Shown one piece after another: positions 5,717 to 5,907 of a DNA stretch of 5,907 nt (its first letter is position 1; each line of letters opens with the position of its first letter). The notes beneath the pieces are model-generated. The model was not told the DNA's origin. It was given only the letters and a program-made list of their open reading frames with translations, and did no database searches. The position numbers and the translations under genes are program-made. The DNA comes from Nitrospira sp. UBA6909 (GTDB lineage Bacteria > Nitrospirota > Nitrospiria > Nitrospirales > Nitrospiraceae): NCBI GenBank assembly GCA_002451055.1, contig DKBD01000050.1, positions 5,800 to 11,706 on the forward strand, read 5' to 3'.

Positions 5717-5907
5717 TACTTTTCTCCTGGTCCTGCAAACACAATATGGATCCTGAACCAAAGCCGGGGCGGGGTCTGCCTGTTCGCTGAGATATGCCTA
5801 TACACTAACACCGTGCCAGGATGCTCAACGCAGGGGCATTCATCGGAGAGGGGGTACGTATAAATATCACTCCCCATCTTCTGTGTATAAGACTGTGCAT
5901 AACCCTC
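5717..5907 (-). promoter_or_regulatory. Leader region upstream of the cassette, with candidate promoter
   Basis: Non-coding on both strands as far as I can see. It ends (minus strand) with the AGGAG ribosome binding site at 5728-5724. A weak sigma-70-like pair is TTGAGC (5828-5823) and TGTATA (5804-5799) with an 18-base spacer. An AT-rich patch lies around 5858-5870. As the only sizeable gap upstream of the small ORF and target, it most likely holds the operon promoter, but the exact site is a guess. Confidence 0.35.
5882..5902 (-). repeat. Two tandem TTATNCACA sites (DnaA-box-like)
   Basis: On the minus strand TTATGCACA (5902-5894) and TTATACACA (5890-5882) lie as a 12-base-period direct repeat. 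Both fit the DnaA-box consensus TTATNCACA. They could be DnaA sites, an operator for another regulator, or coincidence; more copies might lie beyond the window edge. Confidence 0.45.

Noticed and set aside
5803..5818. Sigma-54-like promoter (TGGCAC on the minus strand)
   Set aside because: The -12 element lacks the GC dinucleotide at the required spacing, so only half of the consensus is present.
1..5907. CRISPR array, tRNA, rRNA, insertion sequence or prophage genes
   Set aside because: No regularly spaced repeats, no tRNA-like or rRNA-like segments, and no transposase, integrase or phage structural genes were seen; the only repeat pair of note is TR/VR.

Overview
This is a bacterial accessory region built around a complete diversity-generating retroelement (DGR), with every gene on the minus strand, so it reads from right to left. 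The DNA is moderately to strongly GC-rich, genes are tightly packed with Shine-Dalgarno sites and an ATGA overlap, and the only functions recognisable are retroelement and conflict (defence or self-recognition) functions. Species cannot be fixed from this window. STAND NTPases joined to formylglycine-generating-enzyme (FGE) folds as DGR targets are known from environmental, often multicellular or slow-growing bacteria such as Proteobacteria, Cyanobacteria and Nitrospirota; the predicted membrane topology would suit a Gram-negative cell.

Layout in transcription order. (1) 5907-5717: non-coding leader with two tandem TTATNCACA sites at the window edge. (2) 5716-5576: a 46-residue small ORF with a strong ribosome binding site and no known function. 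(3) 5518-2882: an 878-residue TIR - nSTAND1 NTPase - transmembrane helix - FGE/C-type-lectin-fold protein, the DGR target, whose last 40 or so codons are the variable repeat (VR, 3018-2897). (4) 2775-2416: Avd-like four-helix-bundle accessory protein. (5) 2419-1337: DGR reverse transcriptase. (6) 1351-1230: template repeat (TR), overlapping the 3' end of the RT gene. (7) 1229-897: non-coding stretch with strong GC-rich hairpins, a candidate for the structured spacer part of the TR RNA. (8) 887-1: start of a second sensor, DUF4062/TIR-like plus nSTAND1 NTPase, running off the left edge.

The decisive observation is a gap-free 122-bp alignment of TR (1230-1351) with VR (2897-3018), at a constant offset of 1667. 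It has 23 mismatches, and every one falls on an adenine of the TR sense strand (23 of 34 adenines changed: 17 A to G, 4 A to T, 2 A to C). No C, G or T of the TR differs. This is the signature of adenine-directed mutagenic retrohoming.

Working model (inference): RT and Avd copy the TR RNA with errors at adenines, and the cDNA replaces the VR, rewriting the ligand-binding surface of the FGE fold. A transmembrane helix between the STAND module and the FGE fold, with positive charges on its N-terminal side, suggests that the diversified domain faces outside the cytoplasm while the TIR effector and NTPase stay inside. The unit would then be a membrane receptor with a programmable outer sensor and an intracellular TIR effector. 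The second STAND protein at the left edge makes this look like a defence or conflict island, and its missing C-terminus might be another target.
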